From an uncultured Bacteroidota bacterium (GTDB lineage: Bacteria; Bacteroidota; Bacteroidia; Chitinophagales; Chitinophagaceae): a DNA stretch of 7,269 nucleotides. The position numbers were made by a program, and so were the translations under genes. The notes under the pieces were generated by a model. The model searched no databases and was not told the origin of the DNA. It saw nothing but the letters and a program-made list of their open reading frames with translations. The stretch lies in NCBI GenBank assembly GCA_946479535.1, contig CAMLGP010000131.1:1-7269 (forward strand). Direction: 5' to 3'. The first letter of the stretch is position 1. Every line of letters begins with the position of its first letter. Shown here piece by piece: positions 1 to 6,384 of this stretch.

Positions 1-1
1 T

Positions 2-199
2 CTCTTCCCATTATCAATCAACTATTTGAAATCCAGTCCAAGATCAATTTCAGGCAACTATAACTATAAACCATCAGATATCAAATATGTAATTCCGGAT
101 TCACTAATGAGAAAAATTACCAATCCGGAAAAGAGTGAGAAAAGCCCGGACAGTATCTCCTATATATTCTCTCCCCAAATTCCTTCTGTTAAATATTGA
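2..199 (+). CDS. C-terminal fragment of an unidentified protein (5' end outside window)
   Basis: This frame is open from the left edge to a TGA at 197-199, giving 65 codons; the other two forward frames stop within about 63 bases and the reverse strand has many stops. The peptide has a natural mixed composition, polar and rich in Ser, Pro, Lys and Tyr, with segments such as NYNYKPSDIKYVIPDSLMRK near the middle and the end IPSVKY. I do not recognise the family and see no membrane span or catalytic motif. The stop lies 22 bp from the stop of the convergent permease gene. The call rests only on open frame and composition, so it could be a chance open frame, but a real 3' gene end is more likely. 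Confidence 0.55.
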   Translation, partial: LFPLSINYLKSSPRSISGNYNYKPSDIKYVIPDSLMRKITNPEKSEKSPDSISYIFSPQIPSVKY

Positions 200-221
200 T
201 CCGCCAAAGATCACCGTGCCT

Positions 222-2609
222 TTACTCCGTTCGTAATGATTTAGTTGGATTGGCAATAGCCGCCCTTATAGCCTGGAAGCTTACCGTTATTAATGTGATT
301 ATCAGGGCAACAATGGCTGTTGCTACAAACACCTGCCATTGAACCTTTACCTTGTAATCATAGTCCTTTAACCAGCTATTCAGGTAATACCAGGCGATGG
401 GTGTTGCTATTACGCAGGAAATCAATACCAGCATTACAAATTCTTTTGAAAGCAGTCCCCACAAATTGGGAACAGTAGCACCCAACACTTTGCGAATGCC
501 GATCTCCTTTGTTCTCTGCTCGGCTACAAAACTGGCCATTCCAAATAAACCCAGACAGGATATAAATATTGCCAGCACAGCAAAATAGGCGGCGAGCTTT
601 CCTATCCGTTCTTCCTTATCAAACTTATTCCCGAACTGATCATCAACAAATTTGTAAGCAAAGGGTACTTCAGCAACATATTTCTTCCATATCCTTTCAA
701 CTGTTGTTATAGATTGTTTGGCATTCTGGTTGGGATTTAACCTTAGCGTCAGATTCCACACATTACCCATATCCCTGCTTAATGTATAAAGAGTGGGACG
801 TACGGGGTAATAAGGAGATTCCTGCATAATATCATTTACCACTCCAATAATAGTGAAAGGTTCCTTATTCCATTTTATGGTTTTGCCTATTGGCTCTTTA
901 AAACCAAGGAATTTAACCATTGCCTCATTCACAAGAAAAGCAGATGAGTCAGTACCAAACTCTCTGGAGAAATCGCGGCCTTCTTTTATTTTCCATTGAA
1001 CTGTTTTACCAAAATCATAGGTGATCCTGTTATTGGGGAAATCTACAGCCAGTGAGGGATCTTTTCCTTCCCAATCAAATCCGCCATTGGTGTTCCAGAC
1101 ATCAGTCATGGGGCTGTTAGATCCCGCCATATTTACAATGGCACCTTCACTTACCATTTCATTTCTTACAGCATCAAAATGATCTTTGATTTCTTTTTCC
1201 ATACCCATACTTACTAATCCGGCACGGGTATATCCGATAGGTCTGTTCTTGGCATGCTGGATCTGCTGATATACAATGATGGTTCCAATAATCAGCATCA
1301 CTGATATACTAAATTGGGTTACCACCAGTATTTTACGGGGAAGAGAAGCCATTTTTCCAACCCTGAAAGTTCCTTTCAATACTTTTAATGGCTGAAAAGA
1401 GGAAAGATATAATGCAGGATAACTTCCTGCCAGCAATCCGGTCAGCAAAATAAAAACAAGAACAGATATCCATAAGAAGGAACTGGTCCATGGTATTGCC
1501 ATTTTCTTGGCCGCTACTTCATTGAACATGGGAAGTAATAGCAACACCAGACCAAATGACAATATAAAAGCAAGCAAAACAACCAGGTAAGATTCTGCAA
1601 AGAATTGCTTAATGATCTGCCAGCGCAATGAACCAATCGCTTTCCGTATGCCTACTTCACGAGCACGTTTTTCACTTCTTGCTGTGGAAAGATTCATAAA
1701 ATTGATGCAGGCCAGCATTAAAACAAAAATCCCGATAATACCAAACAGCCAGACATATTGAATATTGCCTCCCTTGTTCACTCCATCTTTAAACTCATTA
1801 TAAAGATTCCATTTGCTCATGGGATGCAGGAAAACTTTCCATTGATATTTCTTCTCATCAGGACCTACATTATCCAGTTTCACGTTTTTGATCTTTGCAG
1901 ATACCTTTTTCATATCTGAGTTATCTGCAATCTGGACAAATGTTTGAGAGAAATTACTTCCCCAGGGTTCCTGCATGTCCTTTGCACAATTATTCTGGGT
2001 CAACCAAAGATCCCAGGGCATCATGATCTTTATATTTTTAAAGGTGGTATTATCCGGTAGATCCTCGTATACACCGGTCACCTTTACATCGTGTTGCCTG
2101 TCGAACTTAATTGTTTTATTAATTGGATCATCATTACCGAACAATGCGGTTGCAACAGAAGAGGAGAGTAAGATGGAATACGGATCCTTCAAACCCGCTC
2201 TTGTGCCTCTGATCATTTTAAGGGATAACATTTCAGGACCGTCTGGCTCAAAGTAAATTCCGGTTTTATTAAAGGTCTGGTTTCCTATTGTGAGGTAATG
2301 ATCTCCCGTCCAGGAAGCCTGTACCACATATTTGAAATCGCTACCAAATTTGGAGCGTATTTCCGGGCCCATCAAAGCAGGGTTGGCAGTTTGAGACTCC
2401 CATTTACCATTGAAATTGGCGTGTTGCCAAACCTGGGCAATGCGACTATAATTTTTATGGTATTGATTAAAGGTCAATTCATCATGTACCCATAAACCAA
2501 TCAACATGGCAACTGCCATACCTACTGCCAGACCCCCAATGTTAATGGCGCTATAACCTTTGCTTTTAATCAGATTACGCCATGCAACTTTAAAATAGTT
2601 CCTGATCAT
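222..2609 (-). CDS. ABC transporter permease, MacB/FtsX type, duplicated core
   Basis: This 795-residue inner-membrane protein is the permease half of a type VII (MacB-like) ABC transporter, a family that couples cytoplasmic ATP hydrolysis to movements of periplasmic domains for export, lipoprotein handling or peptide resistance; the substrate cannot be told. One N-terminal span (about 20-42) is followed by a periplasmic MacB_PCD-like domain (about 45-283) and an FtsX core with spans near 285-307, 338-362 and 378-402. A second copy follows: a span at 427-448, a periplasmic domain to about 670, then spans near 672-694, 724-745 and 758-780. The duplication shows in the paired cytoplasmic motifs EVGIRKAIGS (319-328) and EIGIRKVLGA (702-711). 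Length and layout match the two-core permeases common in Bacteroidetes. The start MIRNYFKVAWRNL is typical of the family. No ATPase or membrane-fusion gene is adjacent. Confidence 0.94.
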   Translation of the reverse strand: MIRNYFKVAWRNLIKSKGYSAINIGGLAVGMAVAMLIGLWVHDELTFNQYHKNYSRIAQVWQHANFNGKWESQTANPALMGPEIRSKFGSDFKYVVQASWTGDHYLTIGNQTFNKTGIYFEPDGPEMLSLKMIRGTRAGLKDPYSILLSSSVATALFGNDDPINKTIKFDRQHDVKVTGVYEDLPDNTTFKNIKIMMPWDLWLTQNNCAKDMQEPWGSNFSQTFVQIADNSDMKKVSAKIKNVKLDNVGPDEKKYQWKVFLHPMSKWNLYNEFKDGVNKGGNIQYVWLFGIIGIFVLMLACINFMNLSTARSEKRAREVGIRKAIGSLRWQIIKQFFAESYLVVLLAFILSFGLVLLLLPMFNEVAAKKMAIPWTSSFLWISVLVFILLTGLLAGSYPALYLSSFQPLKVLKGTFRVGKMASLPRKILVVTQFSISVMLIIGTIIVYQQIQHAKNRPIGYTRAGLVSMGMEKEIKDHFDAVRNEMVSEGAIVNMAGSNSPMTDVWNTNGGFDWEGKDPSLAVDFPNNRITYDFGKTVQWKIKEGRDFSREFGTDSSAFLVNEAMVKFLGFKEPIGKTIKWNKEPFTIIGVVNDIMQESPYYPVRPTLYTLSRDMGNVWNLTLRLNPNQNAKQSITTVERIWKKYVAEVPFAYKFVDDQFGNKFDKEERIGKLAAYFAVLAIFISCLGLFGMASFVAEQRTKEIGIRKVLGATVPNLWGLLSKEFVMLVLISCVIATPIAWYYLNSWLKDYDYKVKVQWQVFVATAIVALIITLITVSFQAIRAAIANPTKSLRTE

Positions 2610-2643
2610 AATTGTAATGAATGTGGTGAAAACAAAAGCGTTT

Positions 2644-2651
2644 TAAAAATA
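2644..2651 (-). promoter_or_regulatory. Weak -7-like element upstream of permease
   Basis: On the minus strand this reads TATTTTTA, seven of eight matches to the Bacteroidetes -7 consensus TAnnTTTG, placed about 35 bases upstream of the permease ATG. A TTTC sits 14 bases further upstream (2666-2669), closer than the usual -33 spacing. In AT-rich spacer such matches arise easily, so this is only a candidate. Confidence 0.22.
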
Positions 2652-2817
2652 GCGAACGGTCACAGGAAAGCACCGGGGATCTTAGTTAATTTCACGCTTG
2701 TGGAATGCACAACTCTCTGTCACTGAAGTCAGTAAAGGAATTGAAAATTGTGCCAGTATACAAGTTATTAATTTGGTGGGAATTATGGTGTACGGGTGGT
2801 ACGGACTGTCCGATTTT

Positions 2818-2834
2818 GATACAGAAGGTGTATC
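2818..2834 (-). repeat. Short perfect hairpin after the ankyrin gene
   Basis: GATACA and TGTATC form a perfect 6-bp stem with a 5-base loop, 16 bases past the ankyrin stop codon. On the minus strand it is followed by AAAATC and not by a T-run, so it does not look like a standard intrinsic terminator. It may act as a 3' end stabiliser or be chance. Confidence 0.3.
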
Positions 2835-2850
2835 GTTTCAGCCCGGCATT

Positions 2851-3495
2851 TTAGCTCCCATTCAACAGGTCTTTCAATGCAGTGTCTTCATTACCAACCA
2901 TATCAAATACCTTGAATCCATTGCCATTTGGAATAGATTTATCAGCTCCGGCCCTCAGCAGGGTCCTGGTGATTTCCAGGCAGTCTTCCATATTACCATA
3001 GCCGCCATTCTTTAACCCATGAATGCCCCAGAAAAGCGGAGTGGCTTTGAAATCAATACATAACTTATTTATTTCCGCGCCTTTCTCTACAAGAATTTTT
3101 ACCAATGAAGGTCTTCCTGTCCAGGCAGCCCAATGCAAGGCAGTACCGCCATGACATCCGGGATGATGGATTTCAGCTCCCTTTTCAATATAAAGAAGGG
3201 CGAGCTGGTCTGCATGCAGGCTACATGCGGCTGACAAAGGTGTATCCTGCTTTTCTTTTAATGCATCACCATTGATGTTTGCCCCATACTTAAGGAACAA
3301 CTTCGCTATTTCAACTCCTTCTTCATCAGTTATCAGATTGGAAAATACTCTGTCACAAAGCCGATGCAGCGGATGAGCCTTAGTAGTGTTTACATCATCA
3401 TAGGAAATACCTTCATTTGCAAGTGAAGGGTTTTTGGCAAGCGTTTGCTCTATACCCTTATAATTCTTCTTAAGGATCAATTCATTCATAGTCAT
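2851..3495 (-). CDS. Ankyrin-repeat protein
   Basis: This 214-residue protein has no signal peptide or membrane span, so it is probably cytosolic. Ankyrin repeats stack as helix pairs and bind partner proteins; nothing here points to an enzyme activity. Visible repeats are roughly 41-74 (HPLHRLCD to KYGANIN), 84-109 (DTPLSAACS to EKGAEIH), 117-143 (GTALHWAAWTG to EKGAEIN) and 151-188 (ATPLFWGIHG to RAGADKS), the first and last carrying insertions. The N-terminal 40 residues look like a helical cap. Two in-frame ATGs (3495 and 3489, in MTMNEL) are possible; I kept the first. It is divergent from the small secreted protein and lies upstream of the permease on the same strand. Many free-standing bacterial ankyrin proteins of this size have no known role; the partner here is unknown. 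Confidence 0.9.
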   Translation of the reverse strand: MTMNELILKKNYKGIEQTLAKNPSLANEGISYDDVNTTKAHPLHRLCDRVFSNLITDEEGVEIAKLFLKYGANINGDALKEKQDTPLSAACSLHADQLALLYIEKGAEIHHPGCHGGTALHWAAWTGRPSLVKILVEKGAEINKLCIDFKATPLFWGIHGLKNGGYGNMEDCLEITRTLLRAGADKSIPNGNGFKVFDMVGNEDTALKDLLNGS

Positions 3496-3534
3496 ATACG
3501 CCTGATTAATTTGATAAAAATGAGTGAATCAATG

Positions 3535-3542
3535 CAAATAAA
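3535..3542 (-). promoter_or_regulatory. Candidate -7 element of the ankyrin gene
   Basis: The minus strand reads TTTATTTG, seven of eight matches to TAnnTTTG, about 40 bases upstream of the ankyrin ATG. An overlapping TAACTTTT just upstream also scores seven of eight. No well-spaced -33 TTTG is visible. The position is sensible for a transcript with a leader of about 30 bases. Confidence 0.3.
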
Positions 3543-3559
3543 AGTTATTTATGATCAAG

Positions 3560-3582
3560 AAATTCGTACTGGCAACGAATTT
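3560..3582. repeat. Perfect 8-bp inverted repeat in divergent promoter region
   Basis: AAATTCGT (3560-3567) and ACGAATTT (3575-3582) are exact reverse complements separated by 7 bases. The dyad lies in the 110-bp region between the divergent ankyrin and small secreted protein genes, with its right edge 23 bases before the latter's ATG. The right arm runs into ACGAATTTG, whose last eight bases match TAnnTTTG at only five of the six fixed-plus-free informative places at best. No T-run follows on either strand, which favours an operator or leader hairpin over a terminator. Confidence 0.45.
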
Positions 3583-3605
3583 GTAGCTTCTTTAAAAAAG
3601 AAAGT

Positions 3606-3905
3606 ATGAAACCGATAATAATTTCCCTGCTAATGCTGGCATTTGCGCCGGCAGTTCTACATGCCCAGCAACATGACTCAAAAAGTAAAGATTCTACTAA
3701 TAATACAGGAGGTCAGTTCCTGAACCGTTCAAAAATAATCCCCATCAGCCAGATGGATCAGCGAAAAATATATCACTGGAGGAACGGTGAACGCTCCACA
3801 CCTACTGGCAGACAGGCAAAAGATAGTTCTGCCAAATATGCCAGAGTATATGGAGATTCTGCCGTAGTAGTTAAACCAGGTACCGTAAAAAACAATACTT
3901 ACTGA
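3606..3905 (+). CDS. Small secreted protein with W-x-N-G...TPTG motif, unknown function
   Basis: The 99-residue product starts with a clear Sec signal peptide: a Lys at position 3, a hydrophobic core of about residues 4-17 and a likely signal peptidase I site after LHA (18-20), before QQHD. No Cys follows the core, so it is not a lipoprotein. The mature part, about 79 residues, is polar and basic, with low-complexity Ser/Lys/Asn at 22-34 and a more conserved-looking stretch, ISQMDQRKIYHW, leading into NGERSTPTGRQA (about 47-71). I do not recognise an enzyme fold. The motif resembles short W-x-N-G-x-x-x-TPTG segments that I associate with small secreted proteins of Chitinophagaceae, but I cannot verify that here. 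The ATG at 3606 is preceded by the purine-rich AAAAAAGAAAG, a possible weak ribosome binding site, and gives the intact signal peptide. Confidence 0.78.
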   Translation: MKPIIISLLMLAFAPAVLHAQQHDSKSKDSTNNTGGQFLNRSKIIPISQMDQRKIYHWRNGERSTPTGRQAKDSSAKYARVYGDSAVVVKPGTVKNNTY

Positions 3906-4096
3906 AATTTCAATGTTGGCCTTTCCCTCCCGAAGAGTCATATATCTGGCCGGTAGCATAGCTTGCTTCAGCCCGCCGCAAACTGCTCAACCTTAATGGC
4001 ATGAAAAAATAAAAGCAATAATTCTTCTGTGGATCAAATTGCCGCCATGTAGTATAATTAGAACCTGGCGATATATTTATTTTCGATATTTGCTTC
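3906..4096. other. Intergenic gap before the hydrolase, with a long reverse open frame
   Basis: These 191 bp have no supported gene. The left part (about 3912-3990) is richer in G and C than the AT-rich right part leading to the hydrolase. A reverse-strand frame ending at 3910 is open across the whole gap and into the hydrolase gene; its last residues include YATGQIYDSSGGKGQH. It has no sensible start outside the hydrolase gene, so I treat it as a non-gene, possibly a relic or a conserved non-coding element. Confidence 0.45.
4072..4079 (+). promoter_or_regulatory. Candidate -7 element(s) of the hydrolase gene
   Basis: TATATTTA at 4072-4079 and the partly overlapping TATTTTCG at 4078-4085 each match seven of eight positions of TAnnTTTG. 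They lie only 11-17 bases before the ATG at 4097, which would give a very short leader. A TATAAT at 4053-4058 is an alternative further upstream. Local AT richness makes all of these weak. Confidence 0.2.
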
Positions 4097-4753
4097 ATGC
4101 AAAAGAAGTCCTTAAAAATAGCAGTATCGAAAGACATCGGAAAAGTGTCTGCCAAATGCTTTATTCCTGACAAACCAAAAGCAATCATGACCCTTGCACA
4201 CGGTGCAGGCGCTGGTATGGACCATATTTTTATGAAAACACTGGCCATGCGTCTGGCAGAAGAAGGAATTGCCACGTTACGCTTCAATTTTCCCTTCACA
4301 GAAAACAAGAAAGGCAGGCCTGATTCACCAGCAGTTGCTCATCAGGCCATCAAAGCCGCCATAAAAAAGGCGCATGAATTATTCCCCAAACTTCCTTTAT
4401 TTGTTGCAGGCAAATCATTTGGCGGAAGAATGAGTTCGCAATTATTATCCGCTGATCCAGATGAGACTGTTCAGGGCCTGATCTTTTATGGTTTTCCTTT
4501 GCATCAGCCGGGTAACCCTTCAGTGGAACGGGCTGAACATTTAAAGCAGGTGAAGGTGCCGATGCTGTTTCTTCAGGGAACCAGAGATGCACTGGCAACC
4601 ATTGATCTAATTGAAAAAGTAAGTAAACCACTAAAAAAAGCCAAACTGGTAAAAATGGAAGGAGCCGACCATTCATTCAAGGCAGGAAAAAAAGATATTG
4701 TGAGTGGGCTGGTAATTGCAACAAAAGAGTGGATTACCAAACAATCCACCTGA
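4097..4753 (+). CDS. Alpha/beta hydrolase, KANL3/Tex30-like (COG3571 type)
   Basis: This 218-residue cytosolic protein has the alpha/beta-hydrolase fold. Visible landmarks are the oxyanion-region motif AHGAGAG (34-40), the strand LRFNFPF (61-67) followed by GRPDSP, the nucleophile elbow GKSFGG with Ser107, the acid in GTRDALA (Asp164), and the catalytic His182 in GADHSF. All three triad positions are therefore present and correctly ordered. The length and the HGAGAG plus RFNFP signature fit the small hydrolase group related to KANL3/Tex30 and COG3571, whose natural substrates are poorly known. There is no signal peptide. The gene stands alone on the plus strand, 191 bp after the small secreted protein, and converges on the AraC-family gene with 26 bp between the stops, so no operon partner suggests a substrate. 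It is probably an esterase or serine hydrolase; the exact reaction cannot be inferred. Confidence 0.9.
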   Translation: MQKKSLKIAVSKDIGKVSAKCFIPDKPKAIMTLAHGAGAGMDHIFMKTLAMRLAEEGIATLRFNFPFTENKKGRPDSPAVAHQAIKAAIKKAHELFPKLPLFVAGKSFGGRMSSQLLSADPDETVQGLIFYGFPLHQPGNPSVERAEHLKQVKVPMLFLQGTRDALATIDLIEKVSKPLKKAKLVKMEGADHSFKAGKKDIVSGLVIATKEWITKQST

Positions 4754-4779
4754 TGTCTTACCAGATATCTATTTGGATA

Positions 4780-5799
4780 CTAATTATTGCCTCTCCCATC
4801 CTTTGGAGAATGTCCAAACTTTTTCTTAAAGGCAAAACTGAAATGCTGTATCGATGAGTAACCTAATAGATCCGCGATATCGGTAATTGATTTATTAGGA
4901 TCCGTTAAATAGTCACGAGCCAGCTCCAGCCGCTTCTCTGCCAGATACCCAAAGACTGTAGTCTGGAATATCTCTTTAAATCCATACTTCAGCTTATATT
5001 CATTCAGCCCCACAATACGAGCAAGTTCTAACAGACTGGGAGGATTATCAATATGCTGTGTTACATATTCCCTGGCATAATGGATGCGATCTCTGTCATA
5101 ATCACTCCGCGCCACTAATTTCTTTCCCGGCCGCAGAACGTTGAATGACTCGGCCTGTAACACCAATAATTCGATAGCCTTGGACAACAGGAACAATTTC
5201 TTAAGCCCATGCTGATATTTACAATTGAGGATGGCATCAATAGCCTGTTGCATGGAAATATCAATTGATAAATTCTGATCTGAGATCATCAGGGGTTTTC
5301 CTTCTATAATCTTTTCAGAGAACCGCTTCAGGGTGTCATTGGCATTCTCCGTTAGTTTCAAAAAATTATCGCGGGCAAACTGCACAATGAATTGGGAAGA
5401 GTTCAGCTGTTCATGCGTCATGGTTCCGGAATTACCATTGCCATACAGCATATTGTGCTGGTTTTGCTGAAACTGGATCTGTTTCTCAAAATGATCAGAG
5501 CGGGCTGAAACCTTACCCTTTAGATTAAAATGAAGCTGTACAATATCCAAATCAGCCTTAAAGGCCATACTGGTATGGGTATTCATGTATTTCCAGTCGG
5601 TATGGATCATATTGATCCCATCAAACCTCCAGTGGGAAAGAACTGCTGTAGCAAAAGGAAGATCCAGCTTTTCAACATTTTCAATCAAACCGGGATCCGT
5701 TAAATTATGATTGGACACATCACTGTCGTGAAGGACCTGGTTACTCTCAATATGTTTTAATTCAAAAGGCATTCCCCACAAATATAAATCTGACTCCAT
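4780..5799 (-). CDS. AraC-family transcriptional regulator, PchR-like
   Basis: This is a DNA-binding transcription factor. The C-terminal 100 residues form the double helix-turn-helix AraC domain: first HTH around SLLELARIVGLNEYKLKYGF, second around SITDIADLLGYSSIQHFSFA with the typical FKKKFGHSP ending. The N-terminal two thirds resemble the PchR group: a strand-rich ligand domain with LHFNLKGKVSARS, the QHNMLY motif, and a helix-rich linker with LFLLSKAIELLVLQAE. The frame is open back to a GTG at 5856, which would abut the divergent gene, but the first ATGs are at 5799 (MESDLYL) and 5772 (MPFELKHIE). I chose 5799, giving 339 residues; the 330-residue form is also plausible, and a consensus -7 promoter element at 5841-5848 would fall inside the longer version. 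PchR itself senses a siderophore complex; the ligand here is unknown. Its likely target is the divergent membrane gene. Confidence 0.88.
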   Translation of the reverse strand: MESDLYLWGMPFELKHIESNQVLHDSDVSNHNLTDPGLIENVEKLDLPFATAVLSHWRFDGINMIHTDWKYMNTHTSMAFKADLDIVQLHFNLKGKVSARSDHFEKQIQFQQNQHNMLYGNGNSGTMTHEQLNSSQFIVQFARDNFLKLTENANDTLKRFSEKIIEGKPLMISDQNLSIDISMQQAIDAILNCKYQHGLKKLFLLSKAIELLVLQAESFNVLRPGKKLVARSDYDRDRIHYAREYVTQHIDNPPSLLELARIVGLNEYKLKYGFKEIFQTTVFGYLAEKRLELARDYLTDPNKSITDIADLLGYSSIQHFSFAFKKKFGHSPKDGRGNN

Positions 5800-5826
5800 T
5801 AAATGTAACTGAAAAATGAGGAACAC

Positions 5827-5843
5827 TGTCAATTTCGTGTCAA
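5827..5843. promoter_or_regulatory. TGTCAA direct repeat, possible AraC-family operator
   Basis: TGTCAA occurs at 5827-5832 and again at 5838-5843, start to start 11 bp, about one helical turn. AraC-family proteins place two HTH units in adjacent major grooves and often bind direct repeats, so the geometry fits. The repeat lies between the regulator and the divergent membrane gene and overlaps the candidate regulator promoter, which would suit autoregulation. A further TGTCAA lies at 6318-6323. This is inference from spacing and position. Confidence 0.35.
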
Positions 5844-5848
5844 AATTA
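5841..5848 (-). promoter_or_regulatory. Consensus -7 element of the AraC-family gene
   Basis: The minus strand reads TAATTTTG, a full match to the Bacteroidetes -7 element TAnnTTTG. It lies 41 bases upstream of the ATG at 5799, which leaves room for a leader of roughly 30 bases. No good -33 TTTG is seen upstream, within the start of the divergent gene. Its position argues that translation does not begin at the GTG at 5856. Confidence 0.4.
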
Positions 5849-5856
5849 AAAAGCAC

Positions 5857-6306
5857 ATGAATCTGTATCTGTTTAGTTTATTCATTCATATTACGGGAAT
5901 CAGCCTGGCTGCCGGAACAACTTTTATTAGTTTTCTCGTGAACCGTCGGTTCTGGAACGCTTATGGAACCAACAAGACCAAAGCACTGACCCTGATAGAA
6001 CTGTCTTCCCGCTTTCCCAGGATCACGGGCCTCGGAATAGGATTATTGATCCTTTCAGGGATGTATATCATGTTTTTAACAAAAGGTGCCTTTGGCGAAC
6101 AACTCTGGTTCAGGATAAAAATGGCGCTAGTGATCTTAGTTATTATTATCAATATTGTGATCAATATTCTTGAGAAACGAGTGAAAGGAATGGTAACTGC
6201 AGAAGTAAATGCCGACGGCTTACAAAGTAAGGTAACGAGCTACTACCTGATACAGCTAATTCTGTTCCTGACGATTTTTGTATTGGGAGTCTTTAAATTC
6301 AACTAG
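5857..6306 (+). CDS. Four-helix integral membrane protein, DUF2269/CopD-like
   Basis: The 149-residue product is an inner-membrane protein with four predicted spans, near residues 4-27, 54-74, 84-104 and 129-147. It has no cleaved signal. His11 in the first span (LFIHITGISLAAGTTF), the basic RR pair at 30-31, the helix-breaking PRITGLGIGLLILSG (54-68) and the W-F-R-I-K motif (84-88) before span three recall the DUF2269 and CopD-like families. Some members have histidines suggestive of haem or metal, but I see only one intramembrane His here, so no cofactor is claimed. It is divergent from a PchR-like regulator, with only about 57 bp between the likely start codons, and is its best candidate target. 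I am sure that it is a membrane protein; the family assignment is tentative. Confidence 0.8.
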   Translation: MNLYLFSLFIHITGISLAAGTTFISFLVNRRFWNAYGTNKTKALTLIELSSRFPRITGLGIGLLILSGMYIMFLTKGAFGEQLWFRIKMALVILVIIINIVINILEKRVKGMVTAEVNADGLQSKVTSYYLIQLILFLTIFVLGVFKFN

Positions 6307-6314
6307 GTAGCAAA

Positions 6315-6336
6315 CAGTGTCAACCACTGCATTTTT
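6315..6336 (+). terminator. Weak stem-loop plus T-run after the membrane protein gene
   Basis: CAGTG (6315-6319) and CACTG (6325-6329) form a 5-bp stem with a 5-base loop, followed by CATTTTT. It starts 8 bases after the stop at 6306. The stem is short, so termination would be inefficient. Read-through into the repair gene, which starts 78 bp after that stop, is possible. Confidence 0.3.
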
Positions 6337-6342
6337 CTTATT

Positions 6343-6372
6343 TTAGATTGACGAATTAAGTCTGAAATCTAA
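6343..6372 (+). repeat. 7-bp inverted repeat just upstream of the alkylation repair gene
   Basis: TTAGATT (6343-6349) and AATCTAA (6366-6372) are exact reverse complements separated by 16 bases. The right arm ends 12 bases before the ATG at 6385. It could be an operator for a dimeric regulator, with half-site centres about 23 bp apart, or a leader hairpin hiding the translation start. No regulator is identified. Confidence 0.35.
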
Positions 6373-6384
6373 TCTGCCTGGAAC

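Larger units (their letters stand above)
2610..2850. other. Intergenic gap between ankyrin gene and permease
   Basis: These 241 bp lie between two genes on the minus strand. I find no convincing coding frame; the forward open frame running through here is the shadow of the ankyrin gene. The gap holds a short hairpin just after the ankyrin stop (2818-2834), an imperfect dyad ACTGA-AG-TCAGT at 2722-2733, a CGGAC-T-GTCCG palindrome at 2802-2812 and a weak -7-like element near the permease. The length suggests that the permease has its own promoter and is not tightly co-transcribed with the ankyrin gene. Confidence 0.6.

Noticed and set aside
197..213. TGATC...GATCA inverted repeat between the convergent left-edge gene and the permease
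   Set aside because: The stem has only 5 bp and no T-run follows on either strand, so it does not stand as a terminator.
222..2609. Possible MacB fusion with an ATP-binding domain
   Set aside because: There is no Walker A or ABC signature motif in the 795 residues; the protein is permease only.
2802..2812. CGGAC-T-GTCCG palindrome
   Set aside because: A one-base loop cannot form a hairpin with all pairs, and a single short palindrome in a spacer is expected by chance.
2698..3015. A 105-codon forward open frame
   Set aside because: It is antisense to the C-terminal repeats of the ankyrin protein and shows no motif of its own.
3910..4308. A 132-codon reverse open frame across the hydrolase start
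   Set aside because: Two thirds of it are antisense to a clear alpha/beta hydrolase with an intact catalytic triad, and its start codon lies inside that gene. Only the spacer part is kept, as an observation.
4350..4676. A 108-codon reverse open frame with a hydrophobic start
   Set aside because: It is fully antisense to the hydrolase; the hydrophobic run is a by-product of Lys/Glu/Asn-rich codons read backwards.
4763..4770. AGATATCT palindrome between the convergent hydrolase and regulator genes
   Set aside because: It is an 8-bp AT-rich palindrome without a loop or T-run, so there is no support for a terminator.
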